A stretch of 64,000 nucleotides of DNA, taken from positions 48,052 to 112,051 of the forward strand of contig NZ_PXYG01000011.1 of the NCBI RefSeq assembly GCF_003012775.1, given 5' to 3'. Shown here piece by piece: positions 38,041 to 47,122 of the stretch. Below the pieces are notes generated by a model. That model made no database searches. It saw only the letters and a list, made by a program, of their open reading frames with translations, and was not told the DNA's origin. The position numbers were made by a program, and so were the translations under genes. Each line of letters starts with the position of its first letter. Position 1 is the stretch's first letter. This stretch comes from Zobellella endophytica (GTDB taxonomy: Bacteria > Pseudomonadota > Gammaproteobacteria > Enterobacterales > Aeromonadaceae).

Positions 38041-38412
38041 ATGATGGATAAAGTGTTTGTGCAAGGCCTCGAAGTGCTGACCACCATAGGAGTTTATGAG
38101 TGGGAAAAAGGCATTCGGCAAAAGCTCCGCTTCGATCTGGAGATGGGGTTCGATAATCATCCGGCGGCGGCGGATGATGATATTCACAAGGCACTGGACT
38201 ATGCGAGCCTGTCGCAAAAAGTGGCGGCCTATGCCGAACAAAACCACGTCGAGCTGGTCGAAACCATGGCCGAGCGCATTGCACAGCTGATCCTGGCCGA
38301 GTTTCCGGTGTTGTCGGTGAAAGTTCGGCTCACCAAACCGGCCGCTGTGCCCAATGCTGCCGGGGTGGGGGTGGAGATCGAGCGTTTCGCCGCAGGCTGC
38401 CGGATAAGCTGA
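38041..38412 (+). CDS. folB: Dihydroneopterin aldolase
   Basis: The 123-residue enzyme converts dihydroneopterin to 6-hydroxymethyl-dihydropterin in folate synthesis. The first strand VFVQGLEVLTTIGVYEWEKG has the conserved Gly-Val-Tyr-Glu/Asp-Trp-Glu, followed by LDYASLSQKV, the VETMAERIAQLIL helix with the substrate-binding Glu, and VRLTKPAAVP with the catalytic Lys. Two adjacent ATG codons are possible starts. Confidence 0.95.
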   Translation: MMDKVFVQGLEVLTTIGVYEWEKGIRQKLRFDLEMGFDNHPAAADDDIHKALDYASLSQKVAAYAEQNHVELVETMAERIAQLILAEFPVLSVKVRLTKPAAVPNAAGVGVEIERFAAGCRIS

Positions 38413-38477
38413 GGCGTCATCAAAGCGTCATTCTCGCCTGTTAGTCTGTCGGCGTCATCCGGGACGGGAATATCATC

Positions 38478-39281
38478 ATGGAAGTACAGGCCATACTGCT
38501 CGCCCTGATCCAGGGTTTTACCGAATTTCTGCCCATCTCCAGCTCTGCCCATCTGATCCTGCCGTCGGTGTTACTGGGCTGGCGGGATCAGGGCATGGCC
38601 TTCGACGTGGCGGTGCACCTGGGCAGCCTGCTGGCGGTGCTGTATTACTTTCGCCGCGAAGTGGCGGTGATGGCGTCGTCCTGGTGGCTATCGCTGAGCG
38701 GCGGCGGCCACAATGCCGAATCCCGCCTGGCCTGGTGCATTATCTTGGCGACCATTCCGGCCTGTGTCGTGGGGTTGTTTCTGGGGGACTGGATCAGCCG
38801 TTACCTGCGCTCGGGCTGGGTGATCGCCGTCGCCACCATCGTCTTCGGGCTGCTGCTGTGGTGGGCCGACCGCATGGCCGGGCTGCAAAAGAATGAATAC
38901 CAGACGGGCTGGCGCGGTGCCCTCTGGCTGGGCTGTGCCCAGGCGCTGGCGCTGATCCCGGGCACCTCCCGCAGTGGTATAACCCTGACCGCCGGCCTGA
39001 TGCTGGGCCTGACCCGGCAGGCGGCGGCCCGTTTTTCCTTCCTGATGTCCATCCCCATCATCTTTCTGGCGGGCAGCCACCAGACCAAGGATCTGATCGG
39101 CGCCGAGGCGGTGATGTCCTGGTCCGCGGTCGGGGTGGGCGTGCTGGTGTCCTTCGTCAGCGCCCTGGCCTGCATCCACCTGTTCCTGGCCCTGCTCAAC
39201 CGTATCGGAGTGCTGCCGTTCGTGCTATACCGACTGGGGCTGGGGGCGGTACTGCTCTGGATGTTGTCGGCTCAGGCCTGA
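38478..39281 (+). CDS. uppP: Undecaprenyl-diphosphatase UppP (BacA)
   Basis: The 267-residue integral membrane phosphatase recycles undecaprenyl pyrophosphate for peptidoglycan and LPS synthesis. Its two signature regions are present: [17 protein letters not shown] near the N-terminus and [18 protein letters not shown] in the second half. It has about eight transmembrane helices. It follows folB by 65 bp on the same strand. Its 3' end overlaps the 3' end of cca by 10 bp. Confidence 0.98.
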   Translation: MEVQAILLALIQGFTEFLPISSSAHLILPSVLLGWRDQGMAFDVAVHLGSLLAVLYYFRREVAVMASSWWLSLSGGGHNAESRLAWCIILATIPACVVGLFLGDWISRYLRSGWVIAVATIVFGLLLWWADRMAGLQKNEYQTGWRGALWLGCAQALALIPGTSRSGITLTAGLMLGLTRQAAARFSFLMSIPIIFLAGSHQTKDLIGAEAVMSWSAVGVGVLVSFVSALACIHLFLALLNRIGVLPFVLYRLGLGAVLLWMLSAQA

Positions 39282-40504
39282 GCCAGCCATTCCCGTAATT
39301 GCTGCAAGCGGGCCGCATCGATGGCGGCACCGATGGCCGGGCCCCTGAGCCCCCCGGCGACGAAGGGCTGGGCGGTGATGGTTTTCAACCGGTTGAGCCA
39401 GTCCCACAGTTGTTGCCGCTGGGGGTAGGGGCGCTCGCCGAAGCCTTCTCGCCCCTGCAGATCCGCCTGGGCGCAGAGCAGCAGTTCGGCAAAGCGCGCC
39501 GGCTTGCGCCAGGCGTCGGTATGATTGAACAGTTCCAGAATGGTATCGGCCTGTTCGGGACTCGGCGTCGCCAGCCGGTGGAACAGGATATGCCAGCGAC
39601 TCATCAGTATGGCCAGATCCCGGTGTTCGCTCGGCACCCTGAAGCGGGTGCACAGGGCCTCTATCGGAGCTATGCCCAACTCGCCGTGTCGGTGGTGGCT
39701 GGGCCATTTTTCCCTCGGGGTCAGTGCCTTGCCAAAGTCATGACAGAGGGCGGCAAAGCGGCAGGGCAGGCTGCCGCCCAGCTCGGCGGTTCGTTTGAGC
39801 ACCATCAGGGTATGGATGCCGGTGTCGATCTCCGGATGCCATTGCGCCGGGCCGGGTACCCCGAACAGCGCTTCCAGTTCTGGGAAGAGCACGCCCAGGG
39901 CGCCGGCCTGGCGCAGTACCTCGAAGTAGACCTGGGGATCGTCGCAGGCCAGGGCCTTTTCCGTTTCCTTCCATACCCGCTCCGGAGTCAGGGTTTTGAG
40001 CTCGCCACCGGCGGCCATCTCCCGCATCAAGGCCAGTGTTTCCCCGGCGAGGGTAAAGCCGAGGGCGTGGAAGCGGGCGGCGAAGCGGGCCACCCGCAGC
40101 ACCCGCAGTGGATCCTCGCCGAATGCCGGTGACACATGGCGCAGCACCCGGTTGTCGAGATCTTCCTGGCCGCCGTAGGGGTCGTGCAATCGGCCCTGCT
40201 CATCCCGGGCGATGGCATTGATGGTCAGATCCCGGCGGCGCAGGTCTTCTTCCAGGGTCACCCCGGGGCCGAAGTCGCAGATAAAGCCGGTGTAGCCGCG
40301 GCCGGACTTGCGCTCGGTGCGGGCCAGGGCGTACTCTTCGCGGCTTGCAGGGTGGAGGAACACCGGGAAGTCTTTGCCCACCTGGGTATAGCCGAGCGCG
40401 AGTAATTGCCCCGGGGTGGCGCCCACCACCAGGTAGTCCCGCTCTCGGACCTCCAAGTCCAGCAGTTCGTCCCGCACCGCCCCGCCTACCAGATAGATAT
40501 CCAC
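39272..40504 (-). CDS. cca: Multifunctional CCA tRNA nucleotidyltransferase
   Basis: The 410-residue enzyme adds and repairs tRNA 3' CCA ends. It has the class II nucleotidyltransferase core ([20 protein letters not shown], with DxD-type residues, and [16 protein letters not shown]), the amino-acid-like EDxxR templating loop ([17 protein letters not shown]), and a C-terminal HD domain ([10 protein letters not shown] and H residues) with phosphodiesterase activity, as in the E. coli form. The start is GTG, with GGGGGAG 6 nt upstream. Confidence 0.97.
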   Translation of the reverse strand: MDIYLVGGAVRDELLDLEVRERDYLVVGATPGQLLALGYTQVGKDFPVFLHPASREEYALARTERKSGRGYTGFICDFGPGVTLEEDLRRRDLTINAIARDEQGRLHDPYGGQEDLDNRVLRHVSPAFGEDPLRVLRVARFAARFHALGFTLAGETLALMREMAAGGELKTLTPERVWKETEKALACDDPQVYFEVLRQAGALGVLFPELEALFGVPGPAQWHPEIDTGIHTLMVLKRTAELGGSLPCRFAALCHDFGKALTPREKWPSHHRHGELGIAPIEALCTRFRVPSEHRDLAILMSRWHILFHRLATPSPEQADTILELFNHTDAWRKPARFAELLLCAQADLQGREGFGERPYPQRQQLWDWLNRLKTITAQPFVAGGLRGPAIGAAIDAARLQQLREWLAQA

Positions 40505-40551
40505 GCCCAGCTCCCCCGGATGACAAAAGGGCCATTATAGCGGCTGAAAAT

Positions 40552-40577
40552 GAAAAAAGGCGCCGCAGCGCCTTTTG
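40552..40577. terminator. Terminator beyond putA
   Basis: GGCGC / GCGCC with a short loop is flanked by an A-run on one side and TTTT on the other. On the minus strand it ends the putA transcript, after the heptamer array. Confidence 0.75.
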
Positions 40578-40585
40578 TTATCATT

Positions 40586-40634
40586 CTTCCCGCTTCCCGC
40601 TTCCCGCTTCCCGCTTCCCGCTTCCCGCTTCCCG
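40586..40634. repeat. Perfect heptanucleotide tandem array, 7 x CTTCCCG
   Basis: Seven exact copies of CTTCCCG (CGGGAAG on the minus strand) lie head to tail between the putA stop codon (7 bp away) and the putA terminator. Read on the minus strand, the unit GGGAAGC shares the GGGA core and 7-bp period of the arrays that flank the four-helix-bundle gene at 53101-53537, but here no gene is attached. Confidence 0.95.
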
Positions 40635-40641
40635 CTTGGGG

Positions 40642-43600
40642 TCAGCTTTCGCCCAGGGACAGCAGGGTGGCGTTGCCGCCGATGGCGGTGGTGTTGTTGG
40701 TGATGGTCTTCTCGGTAATAAAGCGGCTCAGGTAGTGGGGGCCGCCCGCCTTGGGGCCGGTGCCGGATAGGCCCTGGCCGCCGAACGGCTGCACGCCGAC
40801 CATGGCGCCGATCTGATCCCGGTTGATATAGATATTGCCCGCATTGATTCCCTTGGCGACCTGGTCGGCGAAGGACTCGTTGCGGCTGTGGATGCCCAGG
40901 GTCAGGCCGTAGCCGGTGCCGTTGATGTCATCGATCACCTTGTCGATGTCCTTCGCCTTGAACCGCACCACATGGAGTATGGGGCCGAACTGCTCCTTTT
41001 CCAGCTCATTGATGGAGCCGATTTCCAGCGCCGTGGGCCGGACGTAGAAGCCCTTGTCGCAGCAGTTGCCCATGGGGGCCTCGGCGATGATCCGCTTGCC
41101 TTCGGCCTTCATCCGCGCCAGGTGCGCTTCCAGCCCGGCCCTGGCGCCCTGGTCGATCACCGGGCCCACGTCGGTGGAGCAGAGCGCGGGATCGTCCACG
41201 CTCAGCTCCTTCATGGCGCCCCTGAGGATCTCCAGCACCCGCTCGGCGATGTCTTCCTGCAGGTAGAGCACCCGCAGGGCGGAACAGCGCTGGCCGGCGC
41301 TCTGGAAGGCGGCGCGTAGCACGTCGCGCACCACCTGCTCGGGCAGGGCGGTGGAGTCCACTATCATGGCATTCTGGCCGCCGGTTTCGGCGATCAGCGG
41401 CACTATGGCGCCCTGGCGTTTGGCCAGGGTCAGGTTGATCAGTTGGGCGGTGTCGGTGGAGCCGGTGAAGCAGACCCCGGCGATGTGCGGATCCTGGGTG
41501 AGGGCCGCGCCCACGGTGGCGCCGTCGCCGGGCAGCAACTGCAACACCTCGGCGGGAATGCCGGCCTGGTGCGCCAGGGTCACCGCCAGGTGGGCGATGA
41601 GCGAGGTCTGCTCCGCCGGCTTGGCCAGCACCGTATTGCCGGTGACCAGGGCGGCGGCCACCTGACCCAGGAAGATGGCCAGCGGGAAGTTCCAGGGGCT
41701 GATGCAGACGAAGGGCCCCCGGCCCTGGGCATGGAGCAGGTTCAGCTCGCCGGTGTAGCCGGGCAGGCGGGTGGGCTCGGCCATCAGTTTACGCCCCTCG
41801 TTGGCATAATAGCGGCAGAAGTCCACCGCCTCGCGCACCTCGTCGATGCCGTCCTGCAACAGCTTGCCCGCCTCCCGGGTACAGAGCGAGACGAACTCGG
41901 CCTGGTGTGCCTCCAGCAGTTCGGCCAGTTTTTCCAGGGCCCGGGCGCGTTGTTCCACCGGGGTGTCGCGCCAGCCTTTGAAGGCGGCCCGGGCCCGGCC
42001 CACCGCCTGCGCTACCGTCGCCTGGTCGGCAAAATGTACCCGGCCCACCTGCCGGTGGTGATCCTGGGGGCTGACCACCGTATTGGCGCTGCCCTGGGTC
42101 AGGGTCTTGCCGCCGACCACGGGGCCGGCCTGCCACTGCCTGTCGGCGAGCCTGGCCAACTCCTGGAAGAAAGGCGTGCGCAGGCCTTCGATATTCATGT
42201 TCAGACCGCGGGAGTTGGTTCTGTCCGGGAAGATGGCCAGCGGCAGCGCTATCCGGTCGTTGGCCAGGCAGGGAGCTTCCTGCAGGCTGGCGACCGGATG
42301 GGTGATCAGGCTGTCGATGGGGGTGTTGGGGTCCACCAGCTTGTGTACGAAGGAGGTGTTGGCACCGTTTTCCAGCAGCCGGCGCACCAGGTAGGGCAGC
42401 AGATCCTTGTGGGCCCCCACCGGGGCGTAGATGCGGCACACCAGGCCGGGGTTTTCCTTCAGCACGGTGTTGTACAGCTCCTCGCCCATGCCGTGCAGGC
42501 GCTGGAACTCGAAGCGGCGTTTCCCCACCATGGCCATCACCGACACCACAGTGTGGGCGTTGTGGGTGGCGAACTGGGGATAGATGGCGCCCCGGGTCGC
42601 CTCGCTCAGCAGGTAGCGGGCACAGGCGAGATAAGACACGTCGGTGCCGGCCTTGCGGGTATAGACCGGGTAGCCGTCGATGCCGGCCTGCTGGCAGTGC
42701 TTGATCTCGCTGTCCCAGTAGGCGCCCTTCACCAGCCGTACCGGGATCTCGTCGCCCTGCTCCCGGGCCAGGGCGGTCAGCCAGCACAGCACCGGCAGGG
42801 CGCGCTTGGAATAGGCCTGCACCACCAGACCGAGCCCGCTCCAGCCCCGGTTGACCTCGGCGCGGTACAGGGCCTCGAACAGGTCGAGCGACAGCTCCAG
42901 CCGGTCCATCTCCTCCGCATCGATGGTGATGAACACGTCCAGTTTGCGCGCCTCTTCCAGCAACCCCAGCACGGTGGCATGCAGCTCGCTCAGCACCCGC
43001 GCCCGGCTGGCTTCCTCGTAGCGGGGGTGCAGGGCGGACAGCTTGATGGAGACGGAGGGGCGCGGCACCGCCGGGTTGTTGAGCTGCTCGGCGCCCACGG
43101 TGGCGATGGCCTTGGCGTAGTCGGCACGGTATTTCCCGGCGTCGGCGGCGGTCATGGCCGCCTCGCCCAGCATGTCGTAGGAATGGGTGTAGCCGAGCTC
43201 GCGGGACTTGCGGCTGGCCTTGAGCGCCTCCTTGATGTCCCGCCCCAGCACGAACTGCTTGCCCATGATCTTCATGGCCGCGTACATGGCGGAGCGCACC
43301 ACCGGCTCGCCCAGGCGGTTGATCATGCGGCCCAGTACATTGGCCGGGTTGCCGTCGAGCTTTTTGTCCATGCGCACTATCTTGCCGGTCAGCATCAGCC
43401 CCCAGGTGGAGGCGTTGACCAGGGTGGAATCGCTCTGGCGGAAGTGCCTGGCCCAGTCGGCGCCGGACAGCTTGTCCTTGATCAGTGAATCGGCGGTATG
43501 GCTGTCGGGGATGCGCAGCAGCGCTTCGGCCAGGCACATCAGGATAATGCCCTCCTGAGTGTCCAGGCTGTATTGCTGCAGGAAGGCGTCGATGCCATCG

Positions 43601-43812
43601 CCGCCGTCGCTTTCCGCCCGAACCTTGGTCACCAGACGCCGGGCCTGGTCGGTGATGCGGGCCAGGGTCTGGGCGTCGGCCGGCACCTGCTCCAGCAGGC
43701 CGGCCAGGTAGCCGTTTTCATCGACCACGTAGTTTTGGGTAATGTCCCGGCGCAGGGCCGGCAGGTCGCGGGGGGCGTAACCGGGAGCGAAGACGGTGGC
43801 GGCATTGAACAT
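40642..43812 (-). CDS. putA: Bifunctional proline dehydrogenase / L-glutamate gamma-semialdehyde dehydrogenase
   Basis: The 1056-residue enzyme oxidises proline to glutamate in two channelled steps. The FAD-dependent proline dehydrogenase barrel covers about residues 130-470 (ITIDAEEMDRLELSLDLFEA, RLVKGAYWDSEIK). The NAD-dependent dehydrogenase covers about 540-1030, with CISPWNFPLAIFLGQ, ETGGQNAMIVDSTALPEQ and the catalytic Cys in SAGQRCSALRVL. It lacks the N-terminal ribbon-helix-helix domain of the 1320-residue enteric PutA, so it should not repress its own operon. AGGAAG lies before the ATG. No putP is seen nearby. Confidence 0.97.
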   Translation of the reverse strand: MFNAATVFAPGYAPRDLPALRRDITQNYVVDENGYLAGLLEQVPADAQTLARITDQARRLVTKVRAESDGGDGIDAFLQQYSLDTQEGIILMCLAEALLRIPDSHTADSLIKDKLSGADWARHFRQSDSTLVNASTWGLMLTGKIVRMDKKLDGNPANVLGRMINRLGEPVVRSAMYAAMKIMGKQFVLGRDIKEALKASRKSRELGYTHSYDMLGEAAMTAADAGKYRADYAKAIATVGAEQLNNPAVPRPSVSIKLSALHPRYEEASRARVLSELHATVLGLLEEARKLDVFITIDAEEMDRLELSLDLFEALYRAEVNRGWSGLGLVVQAYSKRALPVLCWLTALAREQGDEIPVRLVKGAYWDSEIKHCQQAGIDGYPVYTRKAGTDVSYLACARYLLSEATRGAIYPQFATHNAHTVVSVMAMVGKRRFEFQRLHGMGEELYNTVLKENPGLVCRIYAPVGAHKDLLPYLVRRLLENGANTSFVHKLVDPNTPIDSLITHPVASLQEAPCLANDRIALPLAIFPDRTNSRGLNMNIEGLRTPFFQELARLADRQWQAGPVVGGKTLTQGSANTVVSPQDHHRQVGRVHFADQATVAQAVGRARAAFKGWRDTPVEQRARALEKLAELLEAHQAEFVSLCTREAGKLLQDGIDEVREAVDFCRYYANEGRKLMAEPTRLPGYTGELNLLHAQGRGPFVCISPWNFPLAIFLGQVAAALVTGNTVLAKPAEQTSLIAHLAVTLAHQAGIPAEVLQLLPGDGATVGAALTQDPHIAGVCFTGSTDTAQLINLTLAKRQGAIVPLIAETGGQNAMIVDSTALPEQVVRDVLRAAFQSAGQRCSALRVLYLQEDIAERVLEILRGAMKELSVDDPALCSTDVGPVIDQGARAGLEAHLARMKAEGKRIIAEAPMGNCCDKGFYVRPTALEIGSINELEKEQFGPILHVVRFKAKDIDKVIDDINGTGYGLTLGIHSRNESFADQVAKGINAGNIYINRDQIGAMVGVQPFGGQGLSGTGPKAGGPHYLSRFITEKTITNNTTAIGGNATLLSLGES

Positions 43813-44038
43813 AGCGACACTTCCTGATGTTGCCGGGCATGATGGGCCGGGATGACGGAGGCCCGCCCAAGGTCGAATAGAGTATGAAGTCAGGTATTGC
43901 TAAACAGTTTTCACGGTGTTCAAGACTGCATAAGTGCCATATTTGTGGTTTTTTGTTGTGACAAGTGAGCCTTGCTCATCAAGGCTGACGGTCTTTGTAT
44001 GCGATGCCTGTACGAATTGCTTTATAACCATAGCCGAC

Positions 44039-44061
44039 GGGGCGGGAGCGGGGGGCGGGGG
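44039..44061 (+). other. Potential G-quadruplex motif
   Basis: Four G-tracts of 4, 3, 6 and 5 residues are separated by loops of 1, 3 and 1 nt. This satisfies the usual G3+N1-7 pattern and is isolated from coding sequence, 227 bp upstream of putA. Confidence 0.6.
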
Positions 44062-44105
44062 CGAGAAAAAAGTAGACTGCTGACAAAGCGTCGTCGTTCT
44101 CTGTA

Positions 44106-44170
44106 GTCGCTCCCGCGAAGGCGGAAGTCCAGTGCAATGTTTCATGGATCTCCGCCTTCGCGGAGATGAC
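44106..44170. repeat. Palindromic MITE/REP-like element
   Basis: Two 26-bp arms in inverted orientation (44106-44131 and 44145-44170) match at 20 of 26 positions, with an identical core CCGCGAAGGCGGA, around a 13-bp spacer. The right arm alone folds as CTCCGC-CTTC-GCGGAG. This resembles the dispersed CCCGCGAAGGCGGGAATCCA-type inverted repeats found in many proteobacteria. Confidence 0.7.
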
Positions 44171-44239
44171 GATGGTTAAATAGCTGAAACAAAGGGAAAT
44201 ATCAGGAAAAAAGCAGGTAATGGACTTTGTCATCAAGCT

Positions 44240-44262
44240 GAAGGCGCCTGGAGGGCGCCTTC
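44240..44262 (-). terminator. Hairpin after the TIGR04211 gene
   Basis: A perfect 9-bp stem GAAGGCGCC / GGCGCCTTC with a 5-nt loop lies 20 bp after the stop of the leftward gene. The T-run is poor, so this is a probable rather than certain terminator. Confidence 0.5.
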
Positions 44263-44281
44263 GGGAAGGGAAAACGGCGGG

Positions 44282-44899
44282 TCAATTCATCCATCTGTCC
44301 TGGCGGCGCTTGCGGCGCAGCGGGATCAGTGGCAGCAAAAAGCCGAACAGGGCGCCGATACCGGCTACCAGGCCGCCCCGCAACAGCCAGTCCATCCGCA
44401 TGTTGTGCTCCCTGTCGTCCATCAGGCTGCTCAGTCGACGATTTTCTTCCTGCAGTGCTTCGCTGCGCTGGCTCAGCTCGTCCAGCTGGCTGCGCAGTTT
44501 GCTCAACTCCTGCTCCTGATCGGCAAGCTGCGTCACCTTGTCGGCCACGTCCTGGCGGTGGCGCTGGTCGACGGTGGCCAGCTGTTGCCTGGTGTCGCCG
44601 AGTTCTTGTTCCAGCGCCGGCAACCGGGAGCGGAAGCTTTCTTCGGTCTGCACGAACTGGCCGTCAACCCAGCCGGTACGGCCTTCACCATCGCGGATCT
44701 GCACATACTTGCTTTCCGCATTGCGGTTCAGGTATTCGACCGTTTCTCCCGCGTTGATGGAACCGATGATCCGGTACTGATTGCTGGGGCCGGCGTGCAG
44801 GTAGGCATAGACGTTATCGGAGATATAACGGGTTTCGGCCATGGCATTGCCAAGCCAGGACAGGCTGCACAGCAGCGCCAGAAGACATTTCGATTTCAC
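44282..44899 (-). CDS. TIGR04211 family SH3-domain membrane-anchored protein
   Basis: The roughly 205-residue protein has a signal peptide (cleavage likely after GNAMA), a bacterial SH3 domain (about residues 28-85: YISDNVYAYLHAGPSNQYRI, GWVDGQFV), a coiled coil (about 90-160), a C-terminal transmembrane helix (LLRGGLVAGIGALFGFLLPL) and a short basic tail. This is the plan of YgiM-like proteins, whose role is uncertain. A GTG start at 44899 is preferred since AAGGA lies 7 nt upstream; the ATG at 44920 has no such site. In enterics ygiM neighbours cca, and cca is about 4 kb away here. Confidence 0.8.
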   Translation of the reverse strand: MKSKCLLALLCSLSWLGNAMAETRYISDNVYAYLHAGPSNQYRIIGSINAGETVEYLNRNAESKYVQIRDGEGRTGWVDGQFVQTEESFRSRLPALEQELGDTRQQLATVDQRHRQDVADKVTQLADQEQELSKLRSQLDELSQRSEALQEENRRLSSLMDDREHNMRMDWLLRGGLVAGIGALFGFLLPLIPLRRKRRQDRWMN

Positions 44900-44986
44900 C
44901 TGGGATTCCTTCACTCTCATTGATGGAGCCATGGTAATCGGCGATGGGGGGGAGGACAAGAACAAGGGGCCCGCAGGCCCCCGTCG

Positions 44987-46252
44987 TCAGGCAAAAGCCC
45001 ACTCGATAATATAGAAAAACACGATGGCCAGGATGGCGCCGGCGGGCAGGGTCACCACCCAGGAAACCACGATATTGCGCAATACGTTAAGGTTGAGGGC
45101 GGCGATGCCGCGGGCCAGCCCGACCCCCATCACCGCCCCCACCAGGGTCTGGGTGGTGGAGATGGGGAGGCCGGTGCCGGATGCGATCACCACTGTCGCA
45201 GCCGTGGCCAACTGGGCGGCGAAGCCGCGGCTGGGGGTCAGGTGAGTGATGCCGGTGCCCACGGTGGCCATCACCTTGTGTCCCAGCGAGGCCAGGCCGA
45301 TGACGATGCCGATGCCGCCCAGCGGCAGTATCCACCAGGCAATGGCCGACTGGCTGGCGATCTGGCCGGCGCTCTCCACCGTGCTGACCACGGCGGACAG
45401 CGGCCCGATGGCGTTGGCCACGTCGTTGGAGCCGTGGGCGAAGGCCATGGCACAGGCGGTAACCACCATCAGGATGCCGAATACCTTCTCCACGTTGGAA
45501 AAATGCATGTCCTTGTCGTCCTGGGGGTTGTATTTCTGGCGGCGAATATAAAGGGCGCAGAGCAGGGCCCCGACCAGCGACACCAGTACCGACAGGCCCC
45601 AGCTCTGGGCGTTGGTCATCTCCAGACCCACGTGGCTCAGACCCTTCTTCAGGGTCACCAGGCAGATCACCATGATGGTGAGGAAGATGTAGACGGGCAC
45701 ATACTTCTTGGCCGCCGCCAGCGGGCTGTCGGCGTTGAAGATCAGGCGCTGCACGCTGATGAAGGTGAAGTAGGCGAGCAGGCCGGACAGGGCCGGGGTG
45801 ACGATCCAGGAGCCGACCACACCACCGAGTTTGCCCCAATGTACCGCCTCGGAACCGAGCGACACCAGGGCGAAGCCGACGATGGCGCCGATGATGGAGT
45901 GGGTGGTGGACACCGGCCAGCCGAAGTAGGAGGCCAGCAGCAGCCAGGTGCCGGCGGCCAGCAGCGAGGCTATCATGCCGAACACCAGTTGATCGGGGGT
46001 ATCGGCAAAGGCTGCGGAGTCGATGATGCCGCTGCGGATGGTGGAGGTCACTTCGCCGCCGGCCAGGTAGGCGCCGGCAAACTCGAAGATCATGGCGATG
46101 ATGATCGCCTGCTTGATGGTCAGCGAGCGGGTACCCACCGAGGTACCCATGGCGTTGGCCACGTCGTTGGCACCGATGCCCCAGGCCATGAAAAAGCCGA
46201 AGACGGCCGCCACCAGGATCAGCGTGGTGCCGTAGTTAGCGATGATATCCAT
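44987..46252 (-). CDS. pit: PiT family low-affinity inorganic phosphate transporter
   Basis: The 421-residue membrane protein has the two repeated PiT signatures GIGANDVANAMGTSVG (near residue 27) and AHGSNDVANAIGPLSAVV (near 270), about ten transmembrane helices, and a cytoplasmic loop of about 40 residues between them. It takes up phosphate, usually as a metal-phosphate complex, with protons. It follows the DUF47 gene by 21 bp, the common Pit accessory pairing. Confidence 0.95.
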   Translation of the reverse strand: MDIIANYGTTLILVAAVFGFFMAWGIGANDVANAMGTSVGTRSLTIKQAIIIAMIFEFAGAYLAGGEVTSTIRSGIIDSAAFADTPDQLVFGMIASLLAAGTWLLLASYFGWPVSTTHSIIGAIVGFALVSLGSEAVHWGKLGGVVGSWIVTPALSGLLAYFTFISVQRLIFNADSPLAAAKKYVPVYIFLTIMVICLVTLKKGLSHVGLEMTNAQSWGLSVLVSLVGALLCALYIRRQKYNPQDDKDMHFSNVEKVFGILMVVTACAMAFAHGSNDVANAIGPLSAVVSTVESAGQIASQSAIAWWILPLGGIGIVIGLASLGHKVMATVGTGITHLTPSRGFAAQLATAATVVIASGTGLPISTTQTLVGAVMGVGLARGIAALNLNVLRNIVVSWVVTLPAGAILAIVFFYIIEWAFA

Positions 46253-46273
46253 TTATATACCTTGTTGATTCGC

Positions 46274-46954
46274 TCAGGAACGGGACAGCATCAGCTCTAA
46301 ACGGGCACCCACCCGCTCGGCCTGATCTGCCAGGTCACCGACCCACTCAAGGATCTTGTACAGGAAGATGACGTCGATGGGGTTGTAGCTGTCTTCGATC
46401 GCTTGCAGCTGCTTGCGCAGCCTGGCCTGCATGACGTCGGTGTCGTCTTCGATCAGGTCCAGCTGATGGATCATGTCGGTGACCAGATCCATCTCCCGGC
46501 CCTTGAAGCCGGTTTCCAGCAGTTCGTCGAGCTCGTCGATGGCCTTGGCCGCCTGGGCGGTGGCATCGATACAGCGGCTGAGGTAATCCATGAAGGAGGA
46601 TTTGAGTTGCAGCGGAATTTCCATCTGGCGGCCCACGATGCGGCCGGAGATGTCTTTCGCCTTGTTGGCAATCTTGTCTTGCTGAGTGAGCAGCTCCAGC
46701 ATGTCGGTGCGTTCAACCGGCATAAAGAGGCCGCGAGGGAGTTTGAGACGGATTTCCCGTTTCAACGCATCGGCTTCCCGTTCCAGCTGGGAAATACGGC
46801 CCTGGATCTGTTCGGCCTTTTCCCAGTCCTGCTCCCACATGGCGTCGAAGAAGGGAACCAATTGCTGCGCAGCCTCATGGACTTTCATCACATGCTTCTG
46901 CAGGGGTTTGATCGGGGACTTGGCAAAGAGTCCCAAAATAGTATTTACTGGCAT
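46274..46954 (-). CDS. DUF47/TIGR00153 PhoU-like phosphate transport regulator
   Basis: The 226-residue, all-helical protein resembles PhoU and belongs to TIGR00153. Typical parts are HVMKVHEAAQQLVPFFDAMW, ADALKREIRLKLPRGLFMPV and RTDMLELLTQQDKIANKAKD. It is thought to modulate the Pit transporter encoded just downstream. ATG at 46954 is chosen over a TTG two codons earlier. Confidence 0.9.
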   Translation of the reverse strand: MPVNTILGLFAKSPIKPLQKHVMKVHEAAQQLVPFFDAMWEQDWEKAEQIQGRISQLEREADALKREIRLKLPRGLFMPVERTDMLELLTQQDKIANKAKDISGRIVGRQMEIPLQLKSSFMDYLSRCIDATAQAAKAIDELDELLETGFKGREMDLVTDMIHQLDLIEDDTDVMQARLRKQLQAIEDSYNPIDVIFLYKILEWVGDLADQAERVGARLELMLSRS

Positions 46955-47122
46955 AGCCAACCCTGTGTCGGTGAAAAAACACTCGATACATCAATGTGGC
47001 GCGAATGGTAACTTAACTACAAAGGCAAGAAAACAGCATTTTTCATAAAACTGTCATCTGGGCCGCGCAGCGCTTTTTACTTTTACTTTTAAATCAAAAG
47101 GTTGGTATTTCCGGACACCCTT

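Larger units (their letters stand above)
43813..44281. other. Repeat-rich intergenic region upstream of putA
   Basis: No credible gene is seen in these 469 bp; short open frames here have poor composition and no family resemblance. The putA side (43813-44030) is AT-richer and should hold the putA promoter. It is followed by a G-run cluster (44039-44061), a palindromic repeat element (44106-44170) and a hairpin (44240-44262). Confidence 0.65.

Noticed and set aside
40586..40634. Considering the heptamer array as a CRISPR remnant
   Set aside because: Units are 7 bp, contiguous and without spacers, which does not fit CRISPR. No cas gene is in the window.
43900..44236. Two short frames in the putA upstream region
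   Set aside because: They cross the palindromic repeat and the G-run, have no ribosome-binding site and look like no known family.
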